64,000 nucleotides of DNA. It comes from Rhodovastum sp963709085. Lineage in GTDB: Bacteria; Pseudomonadota; Alphaproteobacteria; Acetobacterales; Acetobacteraceae. Positions 51,919 through 62,612 of this stretch are shown one piece after another. Below the pieces are notes generated by a model. It worked only from the letters and a program-made list of their open reading frames with translations. It was not told the origin of the DNA and searched no databases. Both the position numbers and the translations under genes were made by a program. Location: contig CAVPVB010000024.1 in assembly GCA_963709085.1 (NCBI GenBank), forward strand, positions 930,001-994,000, in the 5' to 3' direction. Each line of letters starts with the position of its first letter. The first letter of the stretch is position 1.

Positions 51919-52398
51919 ATGCTCGAGGACTCGCCGCTGACGGCCGAGGACGTGATGACCCGGGACGTCAAGGTGGTGCACCCGGAGACGCCATTGCTGG
52001 ATGCCGTGCGCCTGATGGCAGATAACCACATCAGCGGGCTGGTAGTGGTGGACGACGCGAACCGGCCGGTCGGCATGCTGACCGAAGGCGATCTGCTGCG
52101 CTGGCACGGCGAGTTCACCGAGCGGCAGGCCTGGTGGCTCGACCACCTGTCCGAAGGGACGGACCTGGCGCCGACCTTCATGGACGCGATCCGCTCCCAG
52201 CAGCGCAAGGTCAAGAAGCTGATGGTGGAAAGCGCGATCACCGTGTTTCCGGACACCTCGACGCGGGACATCGCGCGGCTGTTCTACGAGCGCAAGATCA
52301 AGCGCGTGCCGGTGGTGAAGGATGACAAGCTGGTCGGGCTGGTCAGCCGTGCCGATCTGCTGCGCGCGCTGGCGCACGAGCTGACCAGGAAGTCATAA
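51919..52398 (+). CDS. CBS-domain protein (first)
   Basis: A 159-residue protein from ATG 51919 after AAAAAAGGAAAC. Two CBS motifs: TAEDVMTRDVKVVHPETPLL with HISGLVVVDDANRPVGMLTEGDLL, and VESAITVFPDTSTRDIARLF with IKRVPVVKDDKLVGLVSRADLL. The pair would bind an adenine nucleotide. Between them is HGEFTERQAWWLDHLSEGTDLAPTF. It faces a paralogue of 155 residues across a tandem repeat. Confidence 0.9.
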   Translation: MLEDSPLTAEDVMTRDVKVVHPETPLLDAVRLMADNHISGLVVVDDANRPVGMLTEGDLLRWHGEFTERQAWWLDHLSEGTDLAPTFMDAIRSQQRKVKKLMVESAITVFPDTSTRDIARLFYERKIKRVPVVKDDKLVGLVSRADLLRALAHELTRKS

Positions 52399-52443
52399 CG
52401 CGACAAAGCCGGCCACCGTTGCGTGTGGCCGCGGTGGCCGGCG

Positions 52444-52520
52444 CCCCGCCTTCAGTGCTCCCCGCCTTCAGTGCTCCCCGCCTTCAGTGCTCCCCGCCTT
52501 CAGTGCTCCCCGCCTTCAGT
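52444..52520. repeat. 16-bp tandem array between convergent CBS genes, five copies
   Basis: CCCCGCCTTCAGTGCT is repeated with exact period 16 (TTCAGTG at 52451, 52467, 52483, 52499 and 52515), identical in four units and slightly cut in the fifth. The last unit overlaps the stop of the second CBS gene. It is non-coding over most of its length. Confidence 0.93.
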
Positions 52521-52983
52521 GTCCGCTGGCCAGCGCCCGCACCAGATCGCGCCGCGCCACGATTCCGACCAGCTTGCCGTCCGTGACCACCAGCACCCGG
52601 CGCACATTGTCCCGGCCGACCAGATTGGCCACGTCGCGCAGCGGGGTCTGTTCGGTCACGGTGATCGGATCGGTGCGCATGACCCGGGCGACCGGCCGGT
52701 TCGCCGCATCGACGGCGGCGATCAGCTCGGGGGCGAGTTCCTCGCCGTCGGCCAGGATGTCGAGCCAGCGGTGGAAGCGCTTCTCGGCCGCCTCATCGGG
52801 GCGGACCAGATCGGCTTCCGAGATGACGCCGACGACGCGCCCGCGGAAATCGACCACCGGTAAGCCGGAGACGCCGCGCTTGAGCATGAGCTGCGCGGCC
52901 CGCCGCAGCGTTTCGTCAGGCCCCACGGTGACGACCTCACGGGTCATCACGTCCGCGGCGGTGAAGTTGGAGGTGTCGAACAT
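52516..52983 (-). CDS. CBS-domain protein (second)
   Basis: A 155-residue paralogue of the neighbouring CBS gene: FTAADVMTREVVTVGPDETL, GVSGLPVVDFRGRVVGVISEADLV, ARVMRTDPITVTEQTPLRDV and VRRVLVVTDGKLVGIVARRDLV. Between the motifs lies FHRWLDILADGEELAPELI, comparable to the WWLDHLSEG linker of the first. Two CBS motifs form one Bateman module. The role is unknown. Confidence 0.9.
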   Translation of the reverse strand: MFDTSNFTAADVMTREVVTVGPDETLRRAAQLMLKRGVSGLPVVDFRGRVVGVISEADLVRPDEAAEKRFHRWLDILADGEELAPELIAAVDAANRPVARVMRTDPITVTEQTPLRDVANLVGRDNVRRVLVVTDGKLVGIVARRDLVRALASGH

Positions 52984-53056
52984 GTTTTTGACCCCACGTC
53001 GTCTGTAAGCAGTCTGACATATAGGGATTCAGGCCGCCGGAGAATGGATCAAAGCG

Positions 53057-55887
<2,831 letters not shown>

Positions 55888-55891
<4 letters not shown>

Positions 55892-56115
55892 TGCGGGTCT
55901 CCGCCGCCGGCGCTGGGATTGAGTACATACAGGCGCGAGCAGTACGGGCACATCACCTGGGTGCCGGCGATGCGCAGGAAGACGCGGGGATGGCCGAGCA
56001 CCCCCTCGCCGCCGTCGCAGGGCACGGTGCGGTCATCGGTATAAATGATTTCGACAGGAAAGTTTTCAGTGGGAATTATCGGGGTGGAGGCGGGGCTGGC
56101 GGAACCGTCCGGCAT
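55888..56115 (-). CDS. CHCC-type zinc-finger domain protein
   Basis: A 75-residue protein from ATG 56115. The C-terminal part is FPVEIIYTDDRTVPCDGG, LGHPRVFLRIAGTQVMCPYCSRLYVL: the C..H..C-x2-C ligands of the zf-CHCC family related to the NADH dehydrogenase subunit NDUFS6. Bacterial members often lie next to polA or respiratory genes. Its stop overlaps the polA start. It overlaps the start region of the divergent hydrolase only upstream of the probable start at 56159. Confidence 0.85.
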
Positions 56116-56158
56116 GGGGGCCTCAGGGGCTATGGGATTGCCCCGGGGGGCGGGCGGC

Positions 56159-57280
56159 ATGATAGCCATGCGGACCATGCTTTCAACATCGCGCCCATTA
56201 TGCCGTCCTGCTATCGCCCAGGCGCCTGGTTTGGTTGCGCCCGCTCCGGTTGCGCCCGCTTCGGTTACCGGCGTGACGCGGGCCGGCGTAACGCGGCGCG
56301 GGGCGCTGGGTCTGGGCGTCGCCCTGGCGCTGGGCGGTTGCGTGTCGATAGGGGCCCCGCCGGGGCCGGCGGTGGAGGCCGCGTCGATGACCAGGGATGC
56401 GTTCACCATGCCGGACGGGGCGCGGCTGCCATACCGCGCCTGGCTGCCGGACGGCCCGCCCGAAGCGGTGGTGCTGGCGCTGCACGGCTTCAATGACAGC
56501 CGCGACGCCTGGGAATATCCGGCGCCGGTATTCGCCGCCGCCGGGGTGGCGGTGTACGCGCCCGACCTGCGCTGCTTCGGCGAGGCGCCCGGCCGGGGGC
56601 TGTGGCCGGGCACGGAGGCGCTGGTGGCGGACGCGGCCGAGATGGCCCGGCTGGTGCGCGCGCTGCATCCGGGCGTGAAACTGGTGCTGATGGGCGAAAG
56701 CATGGGGGCGGCGATTTTGATGGTGCTGGCAACCGGCAAGCTGGCGCCGCAGGATGCGTCCTATGTGCTGATTGCGCCGGCGGTCTGGGGCCGGGCGCGG
56801 ATGAATTTCCTGCTCTCCGGCGCGTTGTGGCTGGTGGTGACGCTGATGCCCGGGCTGGGGCTGACGCGCGGGCCGGTGCAGATCACCGCCAGCGACAACC
56901 GCGACGCGCTGATCCGCCTGTCCACCGATCCGTTGACCATCCGGCGCACCCGCATGGATGCGCTTGGCGGGCTGGTGACCCTGATGGACGCCGCCCTGGC
57001 GGCGGCGCCGCGGATGCGGATGCCGGCCCTGTTTCAGTATGGCGGCAAGGACGAACTGGTGCCCAAGGCGGCGACGGCGGCCACCTGGCGGGCGTTGCCG
57101 CGCGGCGGCGCGGACGGGCCGCGGCTGGCCTATTATCCGGACGGCTACCACCTGCTGCTGCGCGATCACGACCGGTCGGTGCCGATCGGCGACATCGTGG
57201 CCTGGCTGCGCGACCCGTCGGCGGCGCTGCCCTCGGGGGCGGAACGGGCGGCCGAACAATGGCTTGAGGCGCAGGATTGA
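56159..57280 (+). CDS. Alpha/beta-hydrolase lipoprotein (monoacylglycerol lipase-like)
   Basis: About 373 residues from ATG 56159; ATG 56168 is possible. The signal is RRGALGLGVALALGGC, a lipobox with twin arginine before it, preceded by a repeat-derived VAPAP/VAPAS stretch. The hydrolase part has VVLALHGFNDSRDAWEYPA, YAPDLRCFGEAPGRG, the nucleophile elbow LVLMGESMGAAILMVLA (Ser), FQYGGKDELVPKAA (Asp) and YYPDGYHLLLRD (His). It resembles lysophospholipase/monoacylglycerol lipases, anchored in a membrane facing the periplasm. Confidence 0.88.
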   Translation: MIAMRTMLSTSRPLCRPAIAQAPGLVAPAPVAPASVTGVTRAGVTRRGALGLGVALALGGCVSIGAPPGPAVEAASMTRDAFTMPDGARLPYRAWLPDGPPEAVVLALHGFNDSRDAWEYPAPVFAAAGVAVYAPDLRCFGEAPGRGLWPGTEALVADAAEMARLVRALHPGVKLVLMGESMGAAILMVLATGKLAPQDASYVLIAPAVWGRARMNFLLSGALWLVVTLMPGLGLTRGPVQITASDNRDALIRLSTDPLTIRRTRMDALGGLVTLMDAALAAAPRMRMPALFQYGGKDELVPKAATAATWRALPRGGADGPRLAYYPDGYHLLLRDHDRSVPIGDIVAWLRDPSAALPSGAERAAEQWLEAQD

Positions 57281-57326
57281 GACGCTGGCGCTGCGGGGCA
57301 TTCTGCGCTATGGGGGTGGCCCTATT

Positions 57327-57403
57327 GGACCCGTAGCTCAGCTGGATAGAGCGTCGCCCTCCGAAGGCGAAGGTCGCACGTTCGAATCGTGTCGGGTCCG
57401 CCA
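57327..57403 (+). tRNA. tRNA-Arg (anticodon CCG)
   Basis: A 77-base cloverleaf. The acceptor GGACCCG pairs with CGGGTCC; D arm GCTC..GAGC; anticodon stem TCGCC/GGCGA around loop CTCCGAA, giving CCG, which reads CGG codons; T arm CACG-TTCGAAT-CGTG. CCA is encoded. It lies between the hydrolase gene and a broken exported-protein gene. No integrase or attachment-site duplication is seen beside it. Confidence 0.96.
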
Positions 57404-57495
57404 AGCTTTTCAAGGGGTTGTTCCCTTCCTATCAGAGCTGCAAAAGCTGCCGGGTAACGCCGGGGTAGCGACAGGCGTCGGATAGGGGCGGTCAG

Positions 57496-58067
57496 ATGGA
57501 CATGCAGAAGCGCCTTGCCCTCGCGATCCTGCTGGCGGTCGGGATGGCGGCGGCCTCGCCGGCCTGGGCGTTGAACAGTCTGCACCGGCACATGGTCGGC
57601 CACCCCGCTGCGCCCGGCGCCGGATCCGCTGGTGGTTCACCTGGCGGTGGCGGATGATTCGCCGCGCAATCTCGACCTTGCCGCGCAGTTCAACGCCGGG
57701 TTGCGGCGCAGCGGCGTCGCGATCGACGGCGCGCCGACGGCGCAGTTGCAGGCTGAGGGTGACGATGTCCGGCGGCCTCAGCGAGGACGACCCGGTGGCG
57801 CCGGCCGGCCACTCGTTCAGTTGGATGGGCGGCGGCGTGCAGCCGCAGTACCCCGACGAGACCCGTATCGGCCGCTCCCGTCAGGACGCCCCGCCCGTCA
57901 CGGTGCGGTTGCGCGCCGAATTGCGACCGTCCCCGGCCGCGCCGGTCGCCTGGGTGGCGACGCTGCAATGTGCCCGGCAGGGCGACGACGACCGGCAGCT
58001 TGCTTACGACATCGGCAGGCTGATCGGCGGCGCGATCGGGCAGAGGGTGGATCAGGCGCGGTTCTGA
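57496..58067 (+). pseudogene. Exported hypothetical protein gene with frameshifts
   Basis: From ATG 57496 the frame gives MDMQKRLALAILLAVGMAAA and SPAWA, a clear signal peptide. It then changes frame near 57610 to DPLVVHLAVADDSPRNLDLA and NAGLRRSGVAIDGAPTAQLQ, and again near 57760 to MSGGLSEDDPVAPAGHSFSW, GGGVQPQYPDETRIGRS and LRAELRPSPAAPVAWVATLQ, ending GRLIGGAIGQRVDQARF. All three parts have the codon use of coding sequence. The protein family is unknown. Two base-level changes would restore it. Confidence 0.65.
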
Positions 58068-58097
58068 GCGCCGGCCGGGGATGGAGCCGCTTACGGG

Positions 58098-58943
58098 TCA
58101 CGGCACGGCGATGCTTTTATCGACCGGGCGCTCCAGGCGTGAACCGACGACGGGCGGAAATGGCTGCTGCGCAGCTTCCGCTTCCGGGTTGTCGCCGAGC
58201 AGTTCCGGGCGGTATTCGAAGTGCATCGTGTCAAAATGCGCCCATCTGCCGCCCCAGATGAAGCCGTGCCGCTGGAAAATCGTCACGATCTCCTGCGGGA
58301 TGCGGTTGACATAGGCCGGCACGCGACCCTCGGCCAGCCGGTGCCATCGCCAGTAATCCGAGAAAGCCGTGTTGATGTCGATCGCCGCGCCCCAGCCATG
58401 CATGCTGGGTTCATCGGCGCCGGCAACGTTCCGGCAAGCATAGGTTCCAGCCGGCGGATAGAGATATTTCATGTCCGCCGCAGGCAATTCGTCGAGTTCG
58501 CGCGAGATCGCGGCCAACTGGCGATCCACCCCGTTGACCGAGGTGATGCTGACGGTATGGCCCCATGTTTTCGGCAACCAGACCACATGCACGAGCTTCG
58601 GCGTGACCTCGCCGGCCCGGCAATCCCCATACATCTTGGAAAAAAATGCCCGGTTACGGACCCGGCCAGGGTCCTGCTGGGGCGCCGGCAGCAACGCCAT
58701 ACCCACCGGATAGACCTGCCGCATCTGATCGAGAATGGAACCGCTGTGCAGCTGCTCCTGCAGGCTTTTGTCCGGCCGCTTGTCATCCACCGGCATGCGG
58801 GTGCCGTCGCGCCAGATCAGGTCGGACCCGTCATAGCCTGACAACGCCTCCGGATAGGCGCGCACCAGATCATCCATCGGCCCCGCCACACCAGCGGCGG
58901 GCAGGCCGAACAGCAGCAGCGTGGTAGTCAGGCAGCGTCTCAT
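58098..58943 (-). CDS. M15-family peptidase
   Basis: A 281-residue protein with a signal peptide (RCLTTTLLLFGLPAAGVAG). The metal-binding region is EPSMHGWGAAIDINTAFSDYW and GGRWAHFDTMHFEYRPELLG, which fits M15 carboxypeptidases/endopeptidases that cut peptidoglycan peptide bonds (His and Asp of the SMHGWGAAID type, His of HFEYR). Other segments are VHVVWLPKTWGHTVSIT and YVNRIPQEIVTIFQRHGFIWG. Its start overlaps the stop of the serine hydrolase gene (ATGA). Confidence 0.85.
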   Translation of the reverse strand: MRRCLTTTLLLFGLPAAGVAGPMDDLVRAYPEALSGYDGSDLIWRDGTRMPVDDKRPDKSLQEQLHSGSILDQMRQVYPVGMALLPAPQQDPGRVRNRAFFSKMYGDCRAGEVTPKLVHVVWLPKTWGHTVSITSVNGVDRQLAAISRELDELPAADMKYLYPPAGTYACRNVAGADEPSMHGWGAAIDINTAFSDYWRWHRLAEGRVPAYVNRIPQEIVTIFQRHGFIWGGRWAHFDTMHFEYRPELLGDNPEAEAAQQPFPPVVGSRLERPVDKSIAVP

Positions 58944-59938
58944 GGCGCGGCCCCGGCGATCAGATTGCCAATTTGGCGGCGCAAGTCTTCGACGCCGGTG
59001 TTGCGGTGGCGGGTCGGATGCACCCGGTTGGTCAGCAGCGTCCAGGCAATGCCGCGATCGAAATCGATCCACACGCCGGTGCCGGTGAAACCGGTATGGC
59101 CGATGGTTTCGTCCGAGCACGCATCGCCGCCGGACCATCCGTCGTGCCGCGCCTGCCACCCCAGGGTGCGGGTGGCCGATTGCCGGGTGCGGATACAAGC
59201 CAGCGCCGGTGCCGCGCCCTGCAACAGGCCCAGGGCCCTGTCGAGCACGCCATCGACGGTGCCGAACAGCCCGGCATGGCCGGCCGCGCCGCCGAGCGCG
59301 AACGCGTTCTCGTCGTGCACCTCGCCGCGCAGCACGCGGCCGCGCCAGGTGCAGCGCTCGGTTGCCGCGCATTCGGCCGGGTCGGGGCGGAACGACAGGC
59401 CGCCGGGCAGATTCTGCTCGCCAAGGGGGCGCCCGGTCAGCCGCTCGATGGCAATGCCGAGCAGGATGAAATTGATGTCGGAGTAGACCGGCGGTCCCTG
59501 CCGCCAGACCCGTTGCAGGATGAAGGCCCGCAACGTCGCCGGGTCCTGGCCATACGTATAGAGCGGCTCGACCGCCGGCAGATGGGTCTGGTGCGCGAGG
59601 CATTGGCGGAACGTCAGGCGGCGTTCCGCCGCCGCCGGATCGTATTGCCGCAGATCGGGAATGGCCGTGGTCAGCGTATCGTCCAGCGCGATGCGCCCCT
59701 CAGCCGCCAGGGTCAGGATCGTGGTTGTGGTGAACAGCACCTTGGTCAGCGATGCGAGGTCGAACCAGGTGTCCCGCTGCATCGGGACGGCCTGCGGCTC
59801 GCGCTGCGCCAGGCCGAAAACCGCGACCGCGCGGTCGCCCGTTGCGGTGACGACGCCAAGCACAGCGCCGGGGATCTGGTCGAGGACAGCCTGGGCAAGG
59901 GGATCGGTCGCGGCGGCAAGGAGATCGGCTGCGGTCAC
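58940..59938 (-). CDS. Serine hydrolase of the beta-lactamase/PBP class C fold
   Basis: A 332-residue protein from GTG 59938. The active site SxxK is in WFDLASLTKVLFTTTTIL, the YxN-like motif in PPVYSDINFILLGIAIERL, and HTGFTGTGVWID with the third motif region. No signal peptide is apparent. Members hydrolyse esters or D-amino-acid peptides. It is translationally coupled with the M15 peptidase gene, suggesting a joint role in cell wall turnover. Confidence 0.87.
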   Translation of the reverse strand: MTAADLLAAATDPLAQAVLDQIPGAVLGVVTATGDRAVAVFGLAQREPQAVPMQRDTWFDLASLTKVLFTTTTILTLAAEGRIALDDTLTTAIPDLRQYDPAAAERRLTFRQCLAHQTHLPAVEPLYTYGQDPATLRAFILQRVWRQGPPVYSDINFILLGIAIERLTGRPLGEQNLPGGLSFRPDPAECAATERCTWRGRVLRGEVHDENAFALGGAAGHAGLFGTVDGVLDRALGLLQGAAPALACIRTRQSATRTLGWQARHDGWSGGDACSDETIGHTGFTGTGVWIDFDRGIAWTLLTNRVHPTRHRNTGVEDLRRQIGNLIAGAAP

Positions 59939-60056
59939 GGTGCGGGGCTCGATGGGGCGATCTCCTGTATAGCCGCCGATGGTGCGACTTGGCGATCGGT
60001 GCCGTGTGACGTATGGCTGCGGTTCTTATCATCGGCGCCCCCGGGGAGACAGGCAC

Positions 60057-60821
60057 ATGCAGCATGGCGGTTCGGCAACCGGAACGTCGTTGGCATCGTG
60101 CAGGTTGGCATCGTGCAGGCCGATATATCGGTCATCCGTCCGGGGGCGTGCCGCACTGGCAGGGCTGGCGGTGCTGCTCGTCGCCGGGGCGGCGCCGCCG
60201 CCCTCACCTCCCGCGCCGCCGGAGGCAGTGACGGATGCGGCCACCAAACCGGACGCCGCCGCCGCAACCGCACCGGACAGCACGGCCAAAGCGGAGATTA
60301 CCCCGCTCGCGCCCCTCGACCTGTTCGGCGCGCTGATCGGCATGATGACCTACCGCACGGCGTTCACCGCGGTGACGGAAGGCGCGATGAGCGCGGCCAC
60401 GGGAGCGATCGGCGTGGCCGCCGCCGCGGGTGCCACGGCCGGCCTGATCTGGGCGGGTTATGGCCCCGGCGACGAGAAGACGAACTACTGGAATCTGGTC
60501 CCGGCGGGGCTTGGGGCATTGGGCGGCATCGCCCTGGGGGAAGCGGTCGCCTTTGGCGTGCTCGGCTACTCGCCGTTTGGGGCCGGGGTCGCGGGTTACG
60601 TGCCGCTGACAAGCCTGACATTCGCCCGCTACGCCAACGGCGCCTATGCCTATCTGACCGCGATCCTGGGCGCGAAGGCAGCCCTCGGACTTTATTCCGC
60701 CGAACAGCCGGATGAAGCCCACCCCGATGCGGCAACGCCGGCACCGGTCACCGCGCCACTGCAGGCCCCGCCAGCCCCCAGCGCCCCGGCCCAGCCGCTG
60801 CAGGGGGAACATGGAGCATGA
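60057..60821 (+). CDS. Membrane protein of unknown function
   Basis: A 254-residue protein from ATG 60057 after GGGGAG. The first 65 residues carry two LASCR units from a 15-bp repeat and a hydrophobic segment (AALAGLAVLLVAGAAP). A Pro/Ala-rich linker follows. Residues about 100-215 hold four hydrophobic segments with DLFGALIGMMTYRTAFTAVT, AAGATAGLIWAGYGPGDEKTNYWN and ALGEAVAFGVLGYSPFG patterns. The end is again Pro/Ala rich. No known family is recognised. Confidence 0.65.
   Translation: MQHGGSATGTSLASCRLASCRPIYRSSVRGRAALAGLAVLLVAGAAPPPSPPAPPEAVTDAATKPDAAAATAPDSTAKAEITPLAPLDLFGALIGMMTYRTAFTAVTEGAMSAATGAIGVAAAAGATAGLIWAGYGPGDEKTNYWNLVPAGLGALGGIALGEAVAFGVLGYSPFGAGVAGYVPLTSLTFARYANGAYAYLTAILGAKAALGLYSAEQPDEAHPDAATPAPVTAPLQAPPAPSAPAQPLQGEHGA
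60090..60119. repeat. 15-bp tandem repeat in the 60-kb membrane gene
   Basis: TTGGCATCGTGCAGG occurs twice in direct succession (60090-60104 and 60105-60119), identical, encoding LASCR twice. Confidence 0.92.
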
Positions 60822-60884
60822 ATCGCCAAAGCCGACCCGCTCTGCCTCCCCACGCCAAAATCCCGCCGCCGGGCCTCCGCCGAC

Positions 60885-62474
60885 CTACCCTACCTTCGTA
60901 ATCGCCCACTTCACCGTCTGCGGCCCGTCCTGAGAACCGGTCAGAACCACCTGCTCGCTGCGCTGCGGTTCTGTCCCGCCCAGGTAGATGCTCTCCTCCA
61001 GCGCCAGCCGCGCTCCCTCCGCCCGCAGCAGCCAGCCGCTGCCGGCGGGCAGGCGCAGCAGCACCGCGTCGCCGTCCTGCTGCAGGCTGGTCTCGACGGT
61101 CGGGTGCAGATGGAAACGCACCACATAGGGCTGCGGAGTCGCCGCCTCCACCGCGTCCTCGCCGCGCACATCCTCGCCGCTCTCGGCCAGGTACAGGCGG
61201 CGGCGATGGATGGCGCCGAACGGCTTGGCGTAGCCGTCGTGGCTCGCCTCCAGCCAGTGCGCGCCGGCCGCTTCCTGGCGCTGCACCTCGACATGCTCCG
61301 GGCGGCGGCCGAGCCCGTCGGGCCGCAACTCGGAGGAATTGGTGTCGCCGATGATCAGAGTGGAATGCGCGGCGGTCGAGCGGGCGGCGTCGCGCCATTC
61401 GTCGCTGGCCGCCGGGGCGGCGCCGCAGTTCACGATCATGCGATCGCGCCCGACCGACAGCTCGAAGCTCAGGGTGCCGGCATGCGCGAAACGGTCGAGC
61501 TTCGGCGGGGCCGGCGGGCCGCAATCGATGATCAGCACCGACCGGCCGGCATGCAGCCGCTGGAATCCACCCTCGATCAGCGACGAGGGGGCGCGGCCGG
61601 CACGGCCGGCCTGGGCCAGCACCAGTTCGACCAGCGCGGGGTTATCCTCGTTGCTGCCGTTGAACAGGGCCAGCCCGCCATCGCCGTGGCGCAGGCTGCG
61701 CAGCGCCGGACCCATCCGCTCGATGGCGCTGCCCAGCGCCGGCGGCGGCTGCGTCTGGGCGGCCTGCAGCAGGGCACGGATTTCGGTGAGGTCCTGCAGC
61801 GCCGCCATCAGCTGTGCCGGGCTGCGTTCGACATGGCAGCCATCCGGCAGCACCTGCCGCGCCAGTTCCTGCGACAGCACCCGGAGCGCCCGGTTGAGGA
61901 AGCCGGCATGGTCGGGCAGCGCCACGGCGGCGGCAATCAGCCCTTTCAGCGCCGTCAGCGCGCGCGAATCCACCTCCTCGGTGGGCAGGGCCGCCGCCAG
62001 GCTGCGGGCGTCGGAGACCAGCCGGGCCATCAGCTTCTGGCGGAACGCGTCATCGGCGGAGGCGGCGAAGAAATCATAATGGCCGAGCCAGGCGGCGATG
62101 CGCGCCCCGGCCACGTCCGGCCGGTCGGCAATGGTATCGAGCTGGCCGGCGGCCGTGATCCAGTCCGCCACGAGCGCGCGCGCCCGCATGCGGGCGGCAT
62201 CGGTGCCCAGGGCGCGCAGGTCGCGCAGCCAGGTAAAGCCGTGCGCCACGGCGCGCAGCAGCGGCGAGTCCTCCGCGTCGTCGAAGCCGCCGTTTCGCAC
62301 CACGACCACCCGGCCGCCCAGCGACATGGCGCCCTTCAGCAGTTGCGCGCCGCGCGCCGGATCGCCGGGCCAGGGGTCGCGCACCGGCAGGGCCGGTGCG
62401 TCCGGCACCCGACTCATGCGCAGGCTGGGCAATTTCGCCATCCGCATCCGCACGCCGCGAAACCAGCTACTCAT
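60885..62474 (-). CDS. Heparinase II/III-family protein
   Basis: A 529-residue protein. It has VADWITAAGQLDTIADRPDV, LARQVLPDGCHVERSPAQLM with the catalytic-region His/Glu, LALFNGSNEDNPALVELVLA, VLIIDCGPPAPPKLDRFAHAG and STAAHSTLIIGDTNSSELRP. This is the alphaproteobacterial heparinase II/III-like group next to rsmB, thought to act on a polysaccharide by beta-elimination. No signal peptide is visible. It follows rsmB by about 140 bases. Confidence 0.9.
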   Translation of the reverse strand: MSSWFRGVRMRMAKLPSLRMSRVPDAPALPVRDPWPGDPARGAQLLKGAMSLGGRVVVVRNGGFDDAEDSPLLRAVAHGFTWLRDLRALGTDAARMRARALVADWITAAGQLDTIADRPDVAGARIAAWLGHYDFFAASADDAFRQKLMARLVSDARSLAAALPTEEVDSRALTALKGLIAAAVALPDHAGFLNRALRVLSQELARQVLPDGCHVERSPAQLMAALQDLTEIRALLQAAQTQPPPALGSAIERMGPALRSLRHGDGGLALFNGSNEDNPALVELVLAQAGRAGRAPSSLIEGGFQRLHAGRSVLIIDCGPPAPPKLDRFAHAGTLSFELSVGRDRMIVNCGAAPAASDEWRDAARSTAAHSTLIIGDTNSSELRPDGLGRRPEHVEVQRQEAAGAHWLEASHDGYAKPFGAIHRRRLYLAESGEDVRGEDAVEAATPQPYVVRFHLHPTVETSLQQDGDAVLLRLPAGSGWLLRAEGARLALEESIYLGGTEPQRSEQVVLTGSQDGPQTVKWAITKVG

Positions 62475-62612
62475 GCGTAGGCTCCGGGCAGCCGGATGTA
62501 CCGGCCTCGATCGGCGTGGACAGGGGAACGCTGGACCATCATGACGTTTCTAGCCATGGGACTCGGCTCCGCACAAGCCACCGATCATCCTTATAGCAGA
62601 AGGTGAGGCCGG

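Noticed and set aside
52444..52520. Possible CRISPR array
   Set aside because: Units are contiguous with no spacers and no cas gene is present; it is a simple tandem repeat.
57327..57403. Integration site at tRNA-Arg
   Set aside because: No integrase and no duplicated tRNA 3' end were found nearby.
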